A DNA stretch of 5,305 nucleotides from Candidatus Moranbacteria bacterium UBA1302 (GCA_002307715.1 DBUA01000024.1:1-5305), one strand, 5' to 3'. Shown: positions 1-5,305, counted from the first letter of the stretch. Notes: a model not told the origin generated them from the letters alone. Made by a program: numbers and translations.

Positions 1-344
1 CTTTGCCACAGGCAGTGGCGGTCTTCCAAGCGTGCCAGATGCTCGGTATGCCTGAATGCGAAGTGCATCTTGCGCAAGCGGTTGTTTATCTTGCACGATC
101 CAAGAAATCGAACGCAATCTATAAAGGATATGGCAAAGCGAAGGACGATGTCTATGCTTTTCCGAATGAACCAGTCCCGCTCCATCTTCGTAATGCTCCG
201 ACAGGTCTCATGAAAGAGCTTGGATACGGGAATGGTTATAAATATACGCCTGACTGCAAGACGACTGAGGAAGCGATGCAGGAATATATGCCAGAACGAC
301 TGAAGGGCCGCCGGTATGTCGAGTTCATTTCGTCGGACCGTTGA
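1..344 (+). CDS. rarA: Replication-associated recombination protein A (RarA/MgsA), C-terminal part, 5' truncated
   Basis: The gene enters from the left edge. The first two bases finish a codon cut by the edge, and the first whole codon is TTG read as internal Leu, not a start. About 113 residues to a TGA stop are visible. They match the C-terminal (MgsA_C-type, tetramerisation) region of RarA: LPQAVAVFQACQMLGMPE near residues 1-18, AQAVVYLARSKKSNAIY near 24-40, and the signature PVPLHLRNAPTGLMKELGYG near 57-76 followed by GYKYTPD. The tail YMPERLKGRRYVEF is the usual short ending. RarA is a cytoplasmic clamp-loader-like AAA+ ATPase acting at stalled replication forks with SSB. The Walker A/B and sensor motifs lie outside the window, so ATPase integrity cannot be judged. 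No convincing terminator follows the stop, so readthrough toward pepA is possible. The identification is strong because the signature is nearly invariant in the family. Confidence 0.93.
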   Translation, partial: LPQAVAVFQACQMLGMPECEVHLAQAVVYLARSKKSNAIYKGYGKAKDDVYAFPNEPVPLHLRNAPTGLMKELGYGNGYKYTPDCKTTEEAMQEYMPERLKGRRYVEFISSDR

Positions 345-449
345 TGCTTTTTGGGTGGCAATGTGTATAAGACGAAGAAGAAGCATTGTTCGGCATCGAT
401 TTTCAAGCAAGATAGGATTCACAGAGGATGAATACCATCCGCTACTGAC

Positions 450-478
450 TTCTCATATGTTCCAGGAAGAGTTATAAT
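450..478 (+). promoter_or_regulatory. Candidate sigma70-type promoter for pepA
   Basis: TTCTCA (450-455, four of six matches to TTGACA), a 17-nt spacer and a perfect TATAAT (473-478) predict a transcript start near 485, about 15 nt before ATG 500. A second TATAAT lies at 488-493 but has no recognisable -35; if used, its transcript would start near 500 and be leaderless or nearly so. Neither potential start codon of pepA has a Shine-Dalgarno. The purine-rich AGGAAGAG at 464-471 would lie upstream of this start site and so outside the message. A start further upstream, or readthrough from rarA, would include it. Seen: the boxes and spacing. Inferred: use. Confidence 0.5.
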
Positions 479-509
479 GAAAAGCTCTATAATTTCAGAA
501 TGGCTTTGA
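477..509 (+). CDS. Possible 10-codon leader ORF overlapping the pepA start
   Basis: ATG 477 opens a short frame, MKSSIISEWL, ending at TGA 507-509. It is preceded at 5-nt spacing by AGGAAGAG (464-471), a much better Shine-Dalgarno than anything before pepA itself. It overlaps ATG 500 in another frame and ends two bases before ATG 512, the second in-frame Met of pepA, a geometry that would allow termination-reinitiation coupling. It has no run of a single amino acid that would suggest classical attenuation. The caveat is that its ATG overlaps the TATAAT proposed as the pepA -10 box, so it is translated only if transcription begins further upstream. It may be chance, and no family is recognised. 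Confidence 0.2.
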   Translation: MKSSIISEWL

Positions 510-1915
510 ATATGCATATACGATATGTGCGCGAGATGATGGATGCGCCTAAAATCCATAAGAAAGATGAACTCAGATTCTTGTTTGGTAAGGATGTCCG
601 TGATGGGACGGTTATCGAACGTGACGGGATCCATACGATGCATATAAAAATCGATGCGGAGACAATGACGCGTCGTAAGTTAGTGTTGCTTATACGGCGT
701 ACCGTACGCGAAGCGATGGCGAAACGGTATCGGATGATAGCGTTTGATTTCAATCAGTTTCGTTTTGAACGCATCGTGATAGACGAGAAGGAACTCGCTG
801 AACTTTTGGCGACGAATTTGATTATGGCGGGATTTGAGTTTCGTGATTTTCTTTCGGTTCCTAACGAAGGGTGGCCAGAAATTTCAGACGTGATGATTGC
901 CGGTCGTCAGAACATCGGTATCAAGAATGGTCTAAAGCGCGGTATTATCATAGGAGAAGAAGTCAATCGGACTCGTCATATTGCCGATATGCCCGGCGGC
1001 GAGATGACACCTGCGTTGTTGGCGCGTCATGCTCGGCAAGCAGCAAAAGGACTTCCTATAACCTATTCCGTACTTGATGTGAAAGCTATGGAGCGTCTCG
1101 GAATGAGAGGTGTTATTGGTGTTGGCAAAGGTTCGGATTCTGCCCCGAAGTTCATCATATTGGAATATTTTGGTGCAGTAGACAAGAAAGCGCCACCGAT
1201 GGTGTTAGTGGGGAAAGGAGTGACATTCGATACGGGTGGAATCAATCTCAAACCATCGAATGCAATCCTCGGCATGAATATGGATATGTCTGGCGGTGCT
1301 GCTGTCATCCATGCCATTATAGCGGCAGCACGGCTCGGAATACGGAAGAATATCGTAGCGTTGATTCCAGCTGCTGAGAATATGCCTTCTGGTTCAAGTT
1401 ATCGCCCGGGCGATGTTATTCGCTCGATGTCGGGGAAAACGATAGAAGTGCAAGATACCGATGCTGAAGGACGGATTATTTTGGCAGACGCTCTCCATTA
1501 TGCAAAACGGTATAAACCGTCTCTCGTAGTGGATGTCGCGACATTGACAGGCGCTTCTATGGTCGCTCTCGGGGAACGTGCTAGCGCCATCTTTACGGAA
1601 GATGAAACGCTTGAGCGGCTTTTTCGTGTATTCGGTGAAGAAAGCGGCGATTATGTTTGGCCACTGCCGCTATGGGATGAATATGATGCTGATATCCAAG
1701 GAGAAATAGGCGATATCGCTAATTTGGGCAAGACACGTTGGGGCGGAGCGATCACAGCTGCTGTTTTTCTCAAACAATTTGTCCATCAAGAATATCGATG
1801 GGTTCATATCGATATGGCGCCACGTATGACAGCTGTATCAGACGAGTTTCTTGGAAAGGGTGCAGCCGGAGCGCCCGTGAGGCTTTTGATAAAAGCTTTA
1901 GAAAGCCTCCCATAG
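500..1915 (+). CDS. pepA: Leucyl/cytosol aminopeptidase, M17 family (PepA)
   Basis: A 471-residue cytoplasmic exopeptidase that removes N-terminal residues from peptides using two metal ions; family members run about 450-510 residues. By comparison with E. coli PepA the active site is complete: Lys239 and Asp244 (VGKGVTFDTGG), catalytic Lys251 (NLKPS), Asp262 (NMDMSGGAAV), then Asp321, Glu323 and Arg325 in DTDAEGR. Other family blocks are IADMPGGEMTP (161-171), AAENMPSGSSYRPGDV (291-306), VDVATLTGA (344-352) and GGAITAAVFL (415-424). The N-terminal third (about 1-150) is the poorly conserved regulatory/oligomerisation domain. The signature is usually NTDAEGR; here its first residue is Asp319, not a metal ligand. 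ATG 500 is the longest start; ATG 512 (MHIRYV) begins directly at the first predicted strand and is an equal alternative. Neither has a Shine-Dalgarno. The gene stands alone, closed by the terminator downstream. Some PepA proteins also bind DNA; nothing here shows that. Confidence 0.95.
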   Translation: MALNMHIRYVREMMDAPKIHKKDELRFLFGKDVRDGTVIERDGIHTMHIKIDAETMTRRKLVLLIRRTVREAMAKRYRMIAFDFNQFRFERIVIDEKELAELLATNLIMAGFEFRDFLSVPNEGWPEISDVMIAGRQNIGIKNGLKRGIIIGEEVNRTRHIADMPGGEMTPALLARHARQAAKGLPITYSVLDVKAMERLGMRGVIGVGKGSDSAPKFIILEYFGAVDKKAPPMVLVGKGVTFDTGGINLKPSNAILGMNMDMSGGAAVIHAIIAAARLGIRKNIVALIPAAENMPSGSSYRPGDVIRSMSGKTIEVQDTDAEGRIILADALHYAKRYKPSLVVDVATLTGASMVALGERASAIFTEDETLERLFRVFGEESGDYVWPLPLWDEYDADIQGEIGDIANLGKTRWGGAITAAVFLKQFVHQEYRWVHIDMAPRMTAVSDEFLGKGAAGAPVRLLIKALESLP

Positions 1916-1964
1916 CAGTGAGGTTTGCAATTTATATCGCATTTGGAAGTGAAGATGCTTCTGT

Positions 1965-1994
1965 AAAACAGCTTGAAAAGGCTGTTTTTTCTTT
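1965..1994 (+). terminator. Intrinsic (Rho-independent) terminator after pepA
   Basis: AAAACAGC (1965-1972) pairs perfectly with GCTGTTTT (1981-1988). Continuing inward, T1973-G1980 (wobble) and T1974-A1979 close a GAAA tetraloop (1975-1978). The 3' arm runs into TTTTTTCTTT (1985-1994). It lies about 50 nt after the pepA stop and before the mraZ promoter, so it separates the pepA transcript from the dcw operon. The A tract on the 5' side could also make it work on the opposite strand, but no minus-strand gene is seen. Confidence 0.88.
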
Positions 1995-2021
1995 ATAAAA
2001 AATGCGGTGCATAATTCGGTG

Positions 2022-2051
2022 TTGACGTGTGGTGGCATAGTGGCGTAAAAT
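2022..2051 (+). promoter_or_regulatory. Sigma70-type promoter for the mraZ-rsmH-ftsL-ftsI operon
   Basis: TTGACG (2022-2027, five of six), an 18-nt spacer and TAAAAT (2046-2051, five of six) predict a start near 2058 and a leader of about 50 nt before mraZ. It sits about 30 bases after the pepA terminator, where the dcw operon promoter is expected. The spacer and -10 region are interleaved with TGG boxes, so a bound MraZ would block polymerase. No equally good promoter was found further down the cluster. Confidence 0.7.
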
Positions 2052-2086
2052 GGGTTTGTATTCCATAAGTGTGGGGAAAAGTGGTG
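2030..2086 (+). promoter_or_regulatory. Putative MraZ operator: phased TGG(G) direct repeats
   Basis: TGG cores on the + strand begin at 2030, 2041, 2051, 2072 and 2082, with spacings of 11, 10, 21 and 10 nt, so all lie on nearly the same face of the helix with one position skipped near 2061. An extra TGG at 2033 is out of phase. The best copies are ATGGGT (2050-2055), GTGGGG (2071-2076) and AAAAGTGGTG (2077-2086). Known MraZ operators are short direct repeats at about 10-nt period: TGGGN with 5-nt gaps in E. coli, AAAGTG-type repeats in mollicutes. The first three cores overlap the promoter and the last two lie in the 5' leader, fitting autorepression. MraZ binding is inferred. Confidence 0.6.
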
Positions 2087-2107
2087 AATTTGTAGATTTT
2101 TTGAAGT

Positions 2108-2542
2108 ATGTTCATCGGCGAATACAAACATACGATTGATCCAAAAAAGCGCCTGGCGCTTCCTTCGAAGTTTCGCGGAGAACTTGGAAGCACTGTTGTC
2201 GTAACGCGTGGCCTGGATAACTGTCTGTTTGTGTATCCTGTCAAAGTATGGGAGGAATTAGCGACAAAGCTTGGCACATTGCCGGTTGGCGAAGCGGCGA
2301 CACGCAGTTTTATCCGCGTCATGCTGGCTGGTGCCGCTGACCTTGAATTGGATGGGCAAGGACGCATCCTTTTGCCGGAATATCTTAAATCTGATGGCGG
2401 GCTTGAAAAAGACGTGACGATTGTCGGACTGTTCAATCGTTTGGAAATCTGGGATACATCGGCTTGGAATTCGTATAAATCACAGGCGGAAAAGAATACT
2501 GGCAAGATTGCAGAAGATCTCGGTAAGTTGGGGATTTATTGA
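2108..2542 (+). CDS. mraZ: Transcriptional regulator MraZ
   Basis: A 144-residue DNA-binding protein of the SpoVT/AbrB-like double-barrel fold, usual length about 140-150. The two internal repeats each show the family DxxxR signature: D11PKKR15LALPSKFR near the N-terminus and D82GQGR86ILLPEYL in the second half. The start is fixed by MFIGEYKHTID, which aligns with the beginning of known MraZ proteins. MraZ proteins form ring oligomers that bind repeats upstream of their own gene and control the dcw cluster; in E. coli MraZ represses its operon and opposes RsmH. The phased TGG boxes just upstream fit this. Translation start is odd: only TTTTTTGAAGT precedes ATG, with no Shine-Dalgarno at normal spacing. 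It is first in the operon, and 87 nt containing a large inverted repeat separate it from rsmH. Identification is secure; its target range is inferred. Confidence 0.96.
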   Translation: MFIGEYKHTIDPKKRLALPSKFRGELGSTVVVTRGLDNCLFVYPVKVWEELATKLGTLPVGEAATRSFIRVMLAGAADLELDGQGRILLPEYLKSDGGLEKDVTIVGLFNRLEIWDTSAWNSYKSQAEKNTGKIAEDLGKLGIY

Positions 2543-2569
2543 TTCGTTTCAGGCTTGCGGAAAAAAGTC

Positions 2570-2625
2570 GTTCAAATATCAAACATTGGAAATTTCAAAG
2601 AAGTTGTAATGTTTGATGGTTGAAC
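2570..2625. repeat. Inverted repeat with 18-nt arms between mraZ and rsmH
   Basis: The left arm GTTCAAATATCAAACATT (2570-2587) is matched by the right arm AATGTTTGATGGTTGAAC (2608-2625). Sixteen of 18 positions pair: 10 perfect inner pairs, a two-base internal loop (A-G mismatch and U-G wobble), then 6 perfect outer pairs. The 20-nt loop (2588-2607) holds the palindrome GAAATTTC and the purine stretch AAAGAAG (2597-2603). The right arm ends 4 nt before ATG 2630 and 10 nt before ATG 2636, so the folded RNA could hide the rsmH initiation region. On the + strand no U tract follows, so it is not an ordinary terminator. Read on the minus strand, TTTTTT comes 3 nt after the stem. It could be an RNA switch, a protein operator or an antisense terminator; the function is unknown. 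Confidence 0.75.
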
Positions 2626-2629
2626 TGGA

Positions 2630-3592
2630 ATGGAAATGACGCGACATACATCAGTATTGTTAGAAGAGACCATCAAGAATCTGCACCTTGAGAAAGGAAA
2701 GATAGCAGTAGATGCGACGCTTGGCGGTGGAGGGCATGCGCTTGCAATTTTCGAGCGCATTATGCCTGGTGGACGCTTGATTGCGTTCGATGCCGATGCC
2801 GATGCTATAAGTCGTTTTCGAGCTCGGGTCGCTGAGATGCCGTTAGTTGAAGGAGCGCTTAAGGAGGGAGCGCTGCTTCCCATTAAGGCGAATTATTCTC
2901 GCATAGGCGAAATGCTGGATGCGGAGGGTATCGTCGGTGTCGATGCCATTATGGCTGATCTTGGATTTTCTTCCGATCAGATCGAGAGCGCTGAACGAGG
3001 GTTCAGTTTTCGGAATGATGGTCCGCTCGACATGCGCCTTGATCGGTCGACGGATTTGACAGCGAAGAGCATCGTGAATACGTATGATGAGCACGCGCTC
3101 AGACGGATTCTCGAAATATATGGCAATGAGCCTGAAGCACGCCGTATCGCTCGAGCCATAGTGTCAAAACGTGAGTCTGCCCTGATTGAAACAACCGAAG
3201 CTTTGCGCTCTATCATCGAAGCGGTTTATCCAGCGGCACGGAAGCATCAAGGTATCCATCCGGCGACACGTTCTTTTCAGGCGCTTCGTATCGTTGTCAA
3301 TCGCGAGTATGATCATCTTGAATCGTTTCTCGCACAAGCAGTTGAAAGGCTCAATCATGGCGGAAGATTGGCAGTGATTACGTTCCATTCTGGAGAGGAT
3401 CGTATCGTAAAGCAGTTCATGAAGGAGCGTTCGGTCGGTTGTATCTGTCCTCCGGAGTTTCCGGTGTGTCGATGCGGTAAGAGCGTCCTGATGCGAATAG
3501 TAACGAAAAAACCTATCGTTCCTGGTGAAAGTGAGATCGCGTCGAATCCGCGATCAAGGAGCGCTAAGCTCCGTGTCATCGAAAAACTTTGA
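2630..3592 (+). CDS. rsmH: 16S rRNA (cytosine(1402)-N(4))-methyltransferase RsmH (MraW)
   Basis: A 320-residue SAM-dependent enzyme that N4-methylates C1402 in the decoding centre of 16S rRNA; family length is about 300-320. Visible blocks: HTSVLLEE (6-13); SAM motif I DATLGGGGHA (28-37); FDADADAI (53-60); MADLGFSSDQI (108-118); ERGFSFRNDGPLDMRLD (122-138); RSFQALRIVVNRE (214-226); GGRLAVITFHSGEDRIVK (244-261); a CxC-x6-CxC group (C271, C273, C280, C282); and the closing NPRSRSAKLRVIE (307-319). The usual FHSLEDR has Gly in place of Leu, a mild change. ATG 2630 is the longest start; ATG 2636 (MTRHTSVLL) fits the family equally and overlaps, as ATGA, the stop of a tiny ORF, MVELEWK, beginning at 2616. 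Neither has a good Shine-Dalgarno, and the upstream inverted repeat may control initiation. Position after mraZ is the usual dcw arrangement. Confidence 0.97.
   Translation: MEMTRHTSVLLEETIKNLHLEKGKIAVDATLGGGGHALAIFERIMPGGRLIAFDADADAISRFRARVAEMPLVEGALKEGALLPIKANYSRIGEMLDAEGIVGVDAIMADLGFSSDQIESAERGFSFRNDGPLDMRLDRSTDLTAKSIVNTYDEHALRRILEIYGNEPEARRIARAIVSKRESALIETTEALRSIIEAVYPAARKHQGIHPATRSFQALRIVVNREYDHLESFLAQAVERLNHGGRLAVITFHSGEDRIVKQFMKERSVGCICPPEFPVCRCGKSVLMRIVTKKPIVPGESEIASNPRSRSAKLRVIEKL
3535..3572. repeat. Two adjacent small inverted repeats in the 3' end of rsmH
   Basis: GATCGCG (3535-3541) and CGCGATC (3549-3555) form a perfect 7-bp stem with a 7-nt loop. Two bases later GGAGC (3558-3562) and GCTCC (3568-3572) form a 5-bp stem with a 5-nt loop. 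They lie within the codons of the conserved NPRSRSAKLR ending, so protein constraint may explain part of the pattern. No U tract follows. They could stabilise or pause the transcript at the rsmH-ftsL junction, or be chance. Confidence 0.4.
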
Positions 3593-3628
3593 GAGCAGGG
3601 GATACAGAAAAACAAAACACAATCGTAT

Positions 3629-3638
3629 GGGAGGAAAG
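3629..3638 (+). promoter_or_regulatory. Shine-Dalgarno that sets the ftsL start
   Basis: GGGAGGAAAG contains a full GGAGG core (3630-3634). ATG 3648 lies 13 nt after the core, or 9 nt after the end of the purine run, slightly long but usable. The other upstream in-frame ATGs (3525, 3627) have no such site; ATG 3627 overlaps it. This is the only strong ribosome binding site at an accepted start in the window. Confidence 0.7.
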
Positions 3639-3647
3639 CAAAAAAAG

Positions 3648-4031
3648 ATGATTGCCATACAGCGTCGAGCAGTGCGCGTTTCGAATACCAAAGTATGGCA
3701 GCCATCGCGTCCGGCGACAGCTTCGTTTTCATCGAAAAATCGGGAATTATCAGGATCGGCACACGTGACTGTGTTGGGTGTTCTGACAGCGCTGTTCATT
3801 TCAGGGGGTATCTATCTGTATTCAGTCAATCAGAGCGCGGTGCAAGGATATCATATCCGAACGGCTGAAAAGGAAATAGCCCAATTGAGACAACAGAATA
3901 CTGAACTTGAGATTTCCGAGGCTGATCTTCGCTCGCTCTATCGTATCGAGCAATCAAGTGAAGAGTTGAATATGCAGAAGGTAGAGAGCGTCAAATATAT
4001 GGAACAGCACGGTCCGGTGGCTCTGAGATAA
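3648..4031 (+). CDS. ftsL: Cell division protein FtsL
   Basis: A 127-residue bitopic membrane protein, in the usual FtsL range (about 90-130). Order: basic, Ser-rich cytoplasmic tail (1-38, with RRAVRV near 6-11), one transmembrane helix (about 39-58, HVTVLGVLTALFISGGIYLY), then an extracytoplasmic coiled coil (about 65-105, AEKEIAQLRQQNTELEISE) followed by RSLYRIEQ and LNMQKVESVKYM, a common FtsL/DivIC-like ending. FtsL joins FtsB/DivIC and FtsQ/DivIB and helps switch on FtsW-FtsI at the septum. Primary sequence is poorly conserved in this family, so the call rests on topology plus position between rsmH and ftsI. The frame stays open upstream to 3525 inside rsmH, but ATG 3648 is preferred for its Shine-Dalgarno; ATG 3627 would add 7 residues. 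It begins 55 nt after rsmH and ends 30 nt before ftsI, fitting one operon. Confidence 0.88.
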   Translation: MIAIQRRAVRVSNTKVWQPSRPATASFSSKNRELSGSAHVTVLGVLTALFISGGIYLYSVNQSAVQGYHIRTAEKEIAQLRQQNTELEISEADLRSLYRIEQSSEELNMQKVESVKYMEQHGPVALR

Positions 4032-4061
4032 CGCGTGAGCCGGTGCTTCTCGTGATACGAT

Positions 4062-5305
4062 ATGGTACAAGGCTCTGGAAATATCAAGAATACCAAAAGA
4101 AACGCGGCTTCGAAAAGACCTGGCGCGGTTTGGATGAGCCGTTTTTCAAGGATGCATATCTTGACAGCTGTTTTGTTCGCTGTCGGTTTTTTGCTTGTAT
4201 TCCGTCTGTATTTCATCCAAGTGCTTTCTCATGCGAAATGGAAAGAGATGGCTGAAGACCAACACAGCGCTTTTCAGAGACTGGTCGCGAATCGAGGAGA
4301 GATATTCATGCATGATAGTGATGCGTTATATCCGTTGGCCGTGAATCGCGAATATCAGATGGCATATGCCGTTCCGAAGGATATTGATGATCGCGATCAC
4401 GCAGCGATAGAGTTGTCGCAGGCATTGGGGATGGATATCCAATCGATACTTGAAAAGTTGAACCGTCCGGATGACCCGTTTGAAATCATTAAAAAACGAC
4501 TGTCAGATGATGAGACGACACGTATACGCGATCTTGGTATTAAGGGTATCGCGCTGATGCCTGAGGAATATCGATATTATCCGGCTGGCGAGCTTGCTTC
4601 GCAGGTGGTTGGTTTTGCTAATCTTGATGATCAAGAGAGCAAAGCGGGGAGTTATGGGATAGAGTCATCACAAGATGGGCGCTTGAGCGGGATGACTGGA
4701 CAAGTAAAGCAAGAGAAGGATGCTGGCGGGCGATGGATTCCTCTTTCGGACCGTTCTATCATTTCGGCTCAGGATGGCGATAGTATCATTCTGACGCTTG
4801 ATCGAGTGATACAGTATGAGACAGAGAAGATCCTTAAGGATGCGGTAGATCAGTATCAGGCTGACCGTGCGACTGCGATCATCATGGAACCGCAGACGGG
4901 GCGCATCTTATCGATGGCTTCGTTTCCGCAGTTCGATCCTAATGAATATTCAAAAGTGGAGGATTATTCCCTTTTTATGAATCCAGCGCTCAGTATGTCT
5001 TATGAGCCAGGTTCAATCATGAAGCCATTGACGATGGCGATCGGATTGGAAGAGAAGAAAGTGTCGCCTGAAACGGAGTATGTCGATACGGGCTCAGTCC
5101 AAGTGGGAGGGTTTACGATCCACAATTCTGAGAACAAAGTATATGGCCGGAGCAATATGTATAAAGTGCTCGACCAATCGATCAATACCGGAGTTATATT
5201 TGTTGAGAAGTTAGTCGGAAATGCATCATTCGGCGATTATGTGCGCCGATTTGGTTTCGGTGAGCGTACCGGTATAGAATTGCCGGCTGAACTTTCCGGC
5301 AATGT
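4062..5305 (+). CDS. ftsI: Septal class B penicillin-binding protein FtsI (PBP3-like), 3' truncated
   Basis: The frame stays open to the right edge, giving 414 codons of an expected 550-700. It encodes a transpeptidase that cross-links septal peptidoglycan. Order: basic cytoplasmic tail (1-30), transmembrane helix (about 31-52, HILTAVLFAVGFLLVFRLYF), PBP dimerisation domain with NRGEIF (77-82), EYRYYPAGELASQVVGF (169-185) and GIESSQDGRLSGMTG (199-213), then the transpeptidase domain from about 245. The acyl-serine motif SxxK is S318-I-M-K321 inside YEPGSIMKPLT, and SxN is S373-I-N375. The KTG motif and any PASTA domains lie beyond the window. The usual DRNG-like residues after RGEI are replaced by MHDSD. 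ATG 4062 is chosen because TGA is in frame at 4053 and the tail suits the family; ATG 4134 and 4152 are possible shorter starts. No Shine-Dalgarno is seen. Elongation PBP2 is an alternative by sequence, but the place after ftsL favours FtsI. Confidence 0.95.
   Translation, partial: MVQGSGNIKNTKRNAASKRPGAVWMSRFSRMHILTAVLFAVGFLLVFRLYFIQVLSHAKWKEMAEDQHSAFQRLVANRGEIFMHDSDALYPLAVNREYQMAYAVPKDIDDRDHAAIELSQALGMDIQSILEKLNRPDDPFEIIKKRLSDDETTRIRDLGIKGIALMPEEYRYYPAGELASQVVGFANLDDQESKAGSYGIESSQDGRLSGMTGQVKQEKDAGGRWIPLSDRSIISAQDGDSIILTLDRVIQYETEKILKDAVDQYQADRATAIIMEPQTGRILSMASFPQFDPNEYSKVEDYSLFMNPALSMSYEPGSIMKPLTMAIGLEEKKVSPETEYVDTGSVQVGGFTIHNSENKVYGRSNMYKVLDQSINTGVIFVEKLVGNASFGDYVRRFGFGERTGIELPAELSGN

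Noticed and set aside
341..371. TTGATG-N19-TATAAG as an extra promoter after rarA
   Set aside because: The spacer is long, the boxes are imperfect and the -35 overlaps the rarA stop; the 450-478 promoter is better.
1993..2505. 170-codon minus-strand ORF across mraZ and its promoter
   Set aside because: It is antisense to the well-supported mraZ and its composition looks like a shadow of that gene.
3225..3234. DnaA-box-like TTATCCAGC in rsmH
   Set aside because: A single imperfect match in coding sequence with no AT-rich or clustered boxes nearby; no origin.
3525..3647. ftsL frame open 41 codons further upstream, inside rsmH
   Set aside because: It overlaps the conserved rsmH ending and has no Shine-Dalgarno at ATG 3525; ATG 3648 has GGAGG upstream and gives a normal FtsL length.
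4008..4054. Weak inverted repeat (GGCTC/GAGCC and CACG/CGTG) at the ftsL-ftsI junction
   Set aside because: The pairs are short and separated by unmatched stretches; not convincing as a structure or terminator.
4043..4255. 70-codon + strand ORF starting at GTG 4043
   Set aside because: It is out of frame with the clear FtsI reading frame that covers the same bases and has no recognisable protein features.
5279..5303. 8-bp inverted repeat ATTGCCGG / CCGGCAAT with a 9-nt loop inside ftsI
   Set aside because: It lies in codons for the common GIELPAE-type motif, has no U tract within the window and is likely chance.

Overview
The window carries six genes, all on the + strand, from a bacterial chromosome. 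In order they are the 3' end of rarA (replication-associated AAA+ ATPase), a complete pepA-type leucyl aminopeptidase (M17), and the start of a division and cell wall (dcw) cluster: mraZ, rsmH (mraW), ftsL and the first 414 codons of ftsI, a class B penicillin-binding protein cut by the right edge. No mobile element, CRISPR array, tRNA or rRNA was seen.

Organism: TGA is used as a normal stop (rarA, mraZ, rsmH), so this is genetic code 11 and not the UGA=Gly code of Gracilibacteria/Absconditabacteria. The compact dcw order, the FtsL style (basic N-terminal tail, one TM helix, and a short coiled coil ending in an SLYRIE...LNM-like stretch) and the divergent PBP motifs (SIMK active site) look like Patescibacteria (CPR). 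That is inference from protein style, not a search result; a divergent Gram-positive-like lineage cannot be excluded.

Layout: 1-344 rarA tail; 345-499 spacer with a sigma70-like promoter and a possible 10-codon leader ORF before pepA; 500-1915 pepA; 1916-2107 intergenic control region with a strong intrinsic terminator (about 1965-1994), then a TTGACG-N18-TAAAAT promoter overlaid by helically phased TGG(G) boxes that fit a MraZ autoregulatory operator; 2108-2542 mraZ; 2543-2629 spacer filled by an 18-bp-arm inverted repeat next to the rsmH start; 2630-3592 rsmH; 3648-4031 ftsL, the only gene here with a clear Shine-Dalgarno; 4062 to the end, ftsI.

How they work together: the terminator separates the pepA unit from the dcw unit. 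MraZ is expected to bind its own promoter region and set expression of mraZ-rsmH-ftsL-ftsI. RsmH methylates 16S rRNA, FtsL belongs to the divisome activation subcomplex (FtsQ/DivIB-FtsL-FtsB/DivIC) and FtsI is the septal transpeptidase it helps control. The best candidates for something undescribed are the inverted repeat that could gate rsmH translation and the small leader ORFs ending at or near the start codons of pepA and rsmH.
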